Source: Lymantria dispar
Taxonomy: Eukaryota; Arthropoda; Insecta; Lepidoptera; Erebidae
Direction of reading: 5' to 3'
DNA length: 64,000 nt
Assembly: GCA_032191425.1 (NCBI GenBank)
Contig: CM063462.1
Location: 75,186-139,185, forward strand
Shown here: in pieces, positions 63,391 to 64,000 of the stretch
How positions within the stretch are numbered: position 1 is the first letter of the stretch
How the letters are laid out: each line of letters starts with the position of its first letter
Notes under the pieces: model-generated
What the model was told of the DNA's origin: nothing
Databases searched by the model: none
Seen by the model: the letters and a program-made list of their open reading frames with translations, nothing else
Made by a program: the position numbers and the translations under genes

Positions 63391-64000
63391 TTTTTTTTTT
63401 TTGTGGATGTGTTTTTTTTTGTGGGTACCCTCCCATCGACCGACGTCCCCCCCTCGGGGAGGACGTCGGTCTTTCCTCAAGCGGTCGGCCTCTCGGCGGG
63501 TGACGGACTAATCCCCGGTCACGTCACCCGCGGCCTCGGCTAGGGCGGCATGAGGCGCAGATAGTTGCACCTACGCCGCCCCAGTCGCCGGCGGCGGATC
63601 TCCTCATCGAGGCTGCGCTCCTCGCGCAGGCGATCCGCCGCCTCCTTCCGCAAGTTCACTGTCTCGCAGAAGGCTGCGACCGCGTCCCAATTCCCGACGC
63701 TGTCGACCATCGCCCTAGCGATAGCCGGCAGCGTCGGGTCCGTACCGATGATTGCGACGAGTTCACAGCGCTGCACTGCCCAAGCAGGCCTCGAGCGTAT
63801 GGCGCGCCGTGTCCTCGTCGCATTCGCAGTGGTGGCAAGACGGTGTACTCTCCCTCCTAACGATCCTGTGCAGGTATTTGGCGAAGCACCCATGCCCCGT
63901 CAAAACCTGCACCAGTCGGAAGGAGAACACCCCGTGCCACCTTTCCAACCACTGCATCAGCACCGGCCGGAAGGCCTCCACGGTTCGCACCCCGAACCGA
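63391..64000 (-). mobile_element. R1-clade LINE 3' part, continues beyond the window
   Basis: Minus strand: end of ORF2, about 110-bp GC-rich 3' UTR with an 11-bp perfect hairpin (63438-63448/63461-63471), and A-rich tail (63391-63402 and 63411-63420 as T). It is not inserted in telomeric repeats. Its protein is a distant relative of SART ORF2. Confidence 0.8.
63540..64000 (-). pseudogene. R1-clade ORF2 C-terminus, frameshifted
   Basis: The frame from the window edge encodes VLTGHGCFAKYLHRI and a zinc motif CHHCECDEDTARHTLEAC, parallel to TGHGVFGKYLHRIG and CHECGALVDDARHTLEEC in SART. Near 63782-63790 the frame breaks; similarity resumes in another frame with PAWAVQRCELVAIIG and WDAVAAFCETVNLRKE down to the stop at 63540. 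A small deletion between short direct repeats would explain the break. A dead copy. Confidence 0.8.

Overview
The window reads inward from a chromosome end of an insect, almost certainly a moth or butterfly. It opens with 5.5 kb of uninterrupted (AACCT)n, the C-rich strand of the insect (TTAGG)n telomere, oriented as expected at a left chromosome end. The next 49 kb is telomeric repeat interrupted by eight non-LTR retrotransposons of the R1 clade in the two orientations known for the telomere-targeted families TRAS (sense strand = CCTAA) and SART (sense strand = TTAGG). The lepidopteran assignment rests on this TRAS/SART pairing and on typical lepidopteran interspersed repeats at the right end. 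No host protein-coding gene is visible.

Layout. E1 (5525-14244, +) is a full-length TRAS-like element with Gag (ORF1) and an endonuclease/reverse transcriptase/RNase H polyprotein (ORF2). E2 (14637-20260, +) and E3 (20458-28939, +) are near-identical copies of a second TRAS-like family that encodes only Gag: ORF2 is absent and replaced by about 1.8 kb of AT-rich non-coding DNA. E4 (29062-35130, -), E5 (35147-36048, -) and E6 (36103-40470, -) are three nearly identical SART-type copies, one apparently full-length and two 5'-truncated, separated by as little as 16 bp of telomeric repeat. E7 (40630-49990, +) and E8 (50153-54620, +) are a second Gag-only subfamily with a 2.9 kb non-coding 3' region. 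Residual telomeric repeats then pass into about 3 kb of pure tetranucleotide (ACCT)n (54667-57649). From 57650 the sequence is ordinary subtelomeric DNA filled with decayed repeats: a jockey-type fragment, an (AT)n tract, RTE/SINE-like repeats, a hAT-type MITE and a frameshifted R1-clade fragment.

How the parts may work together. The Gag-only elements share with autonomous E1 the same insertion phase in the telomeric repeat, a 3'-terminal two-hairpin RNA structure with compensatory changes, and a 5' UTR hairpin with compensatory changes about 0.6 kb before ORF1. Gag is conserved between the two Gag-only subfamilies while their non-coding parts are hardly alignable. The simplest reading is a long-lived, Gag-encoding but RT-less telomeric retrotransposon mobilised in trans by a TRAS-type ORF2. 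That would be a lepidopteran parallel to Drosophila HeT-A, which also carries gag, lacks RT and has a long 3' UTR. This is inference from sequence comparison within one window; similarities were judged by eye.
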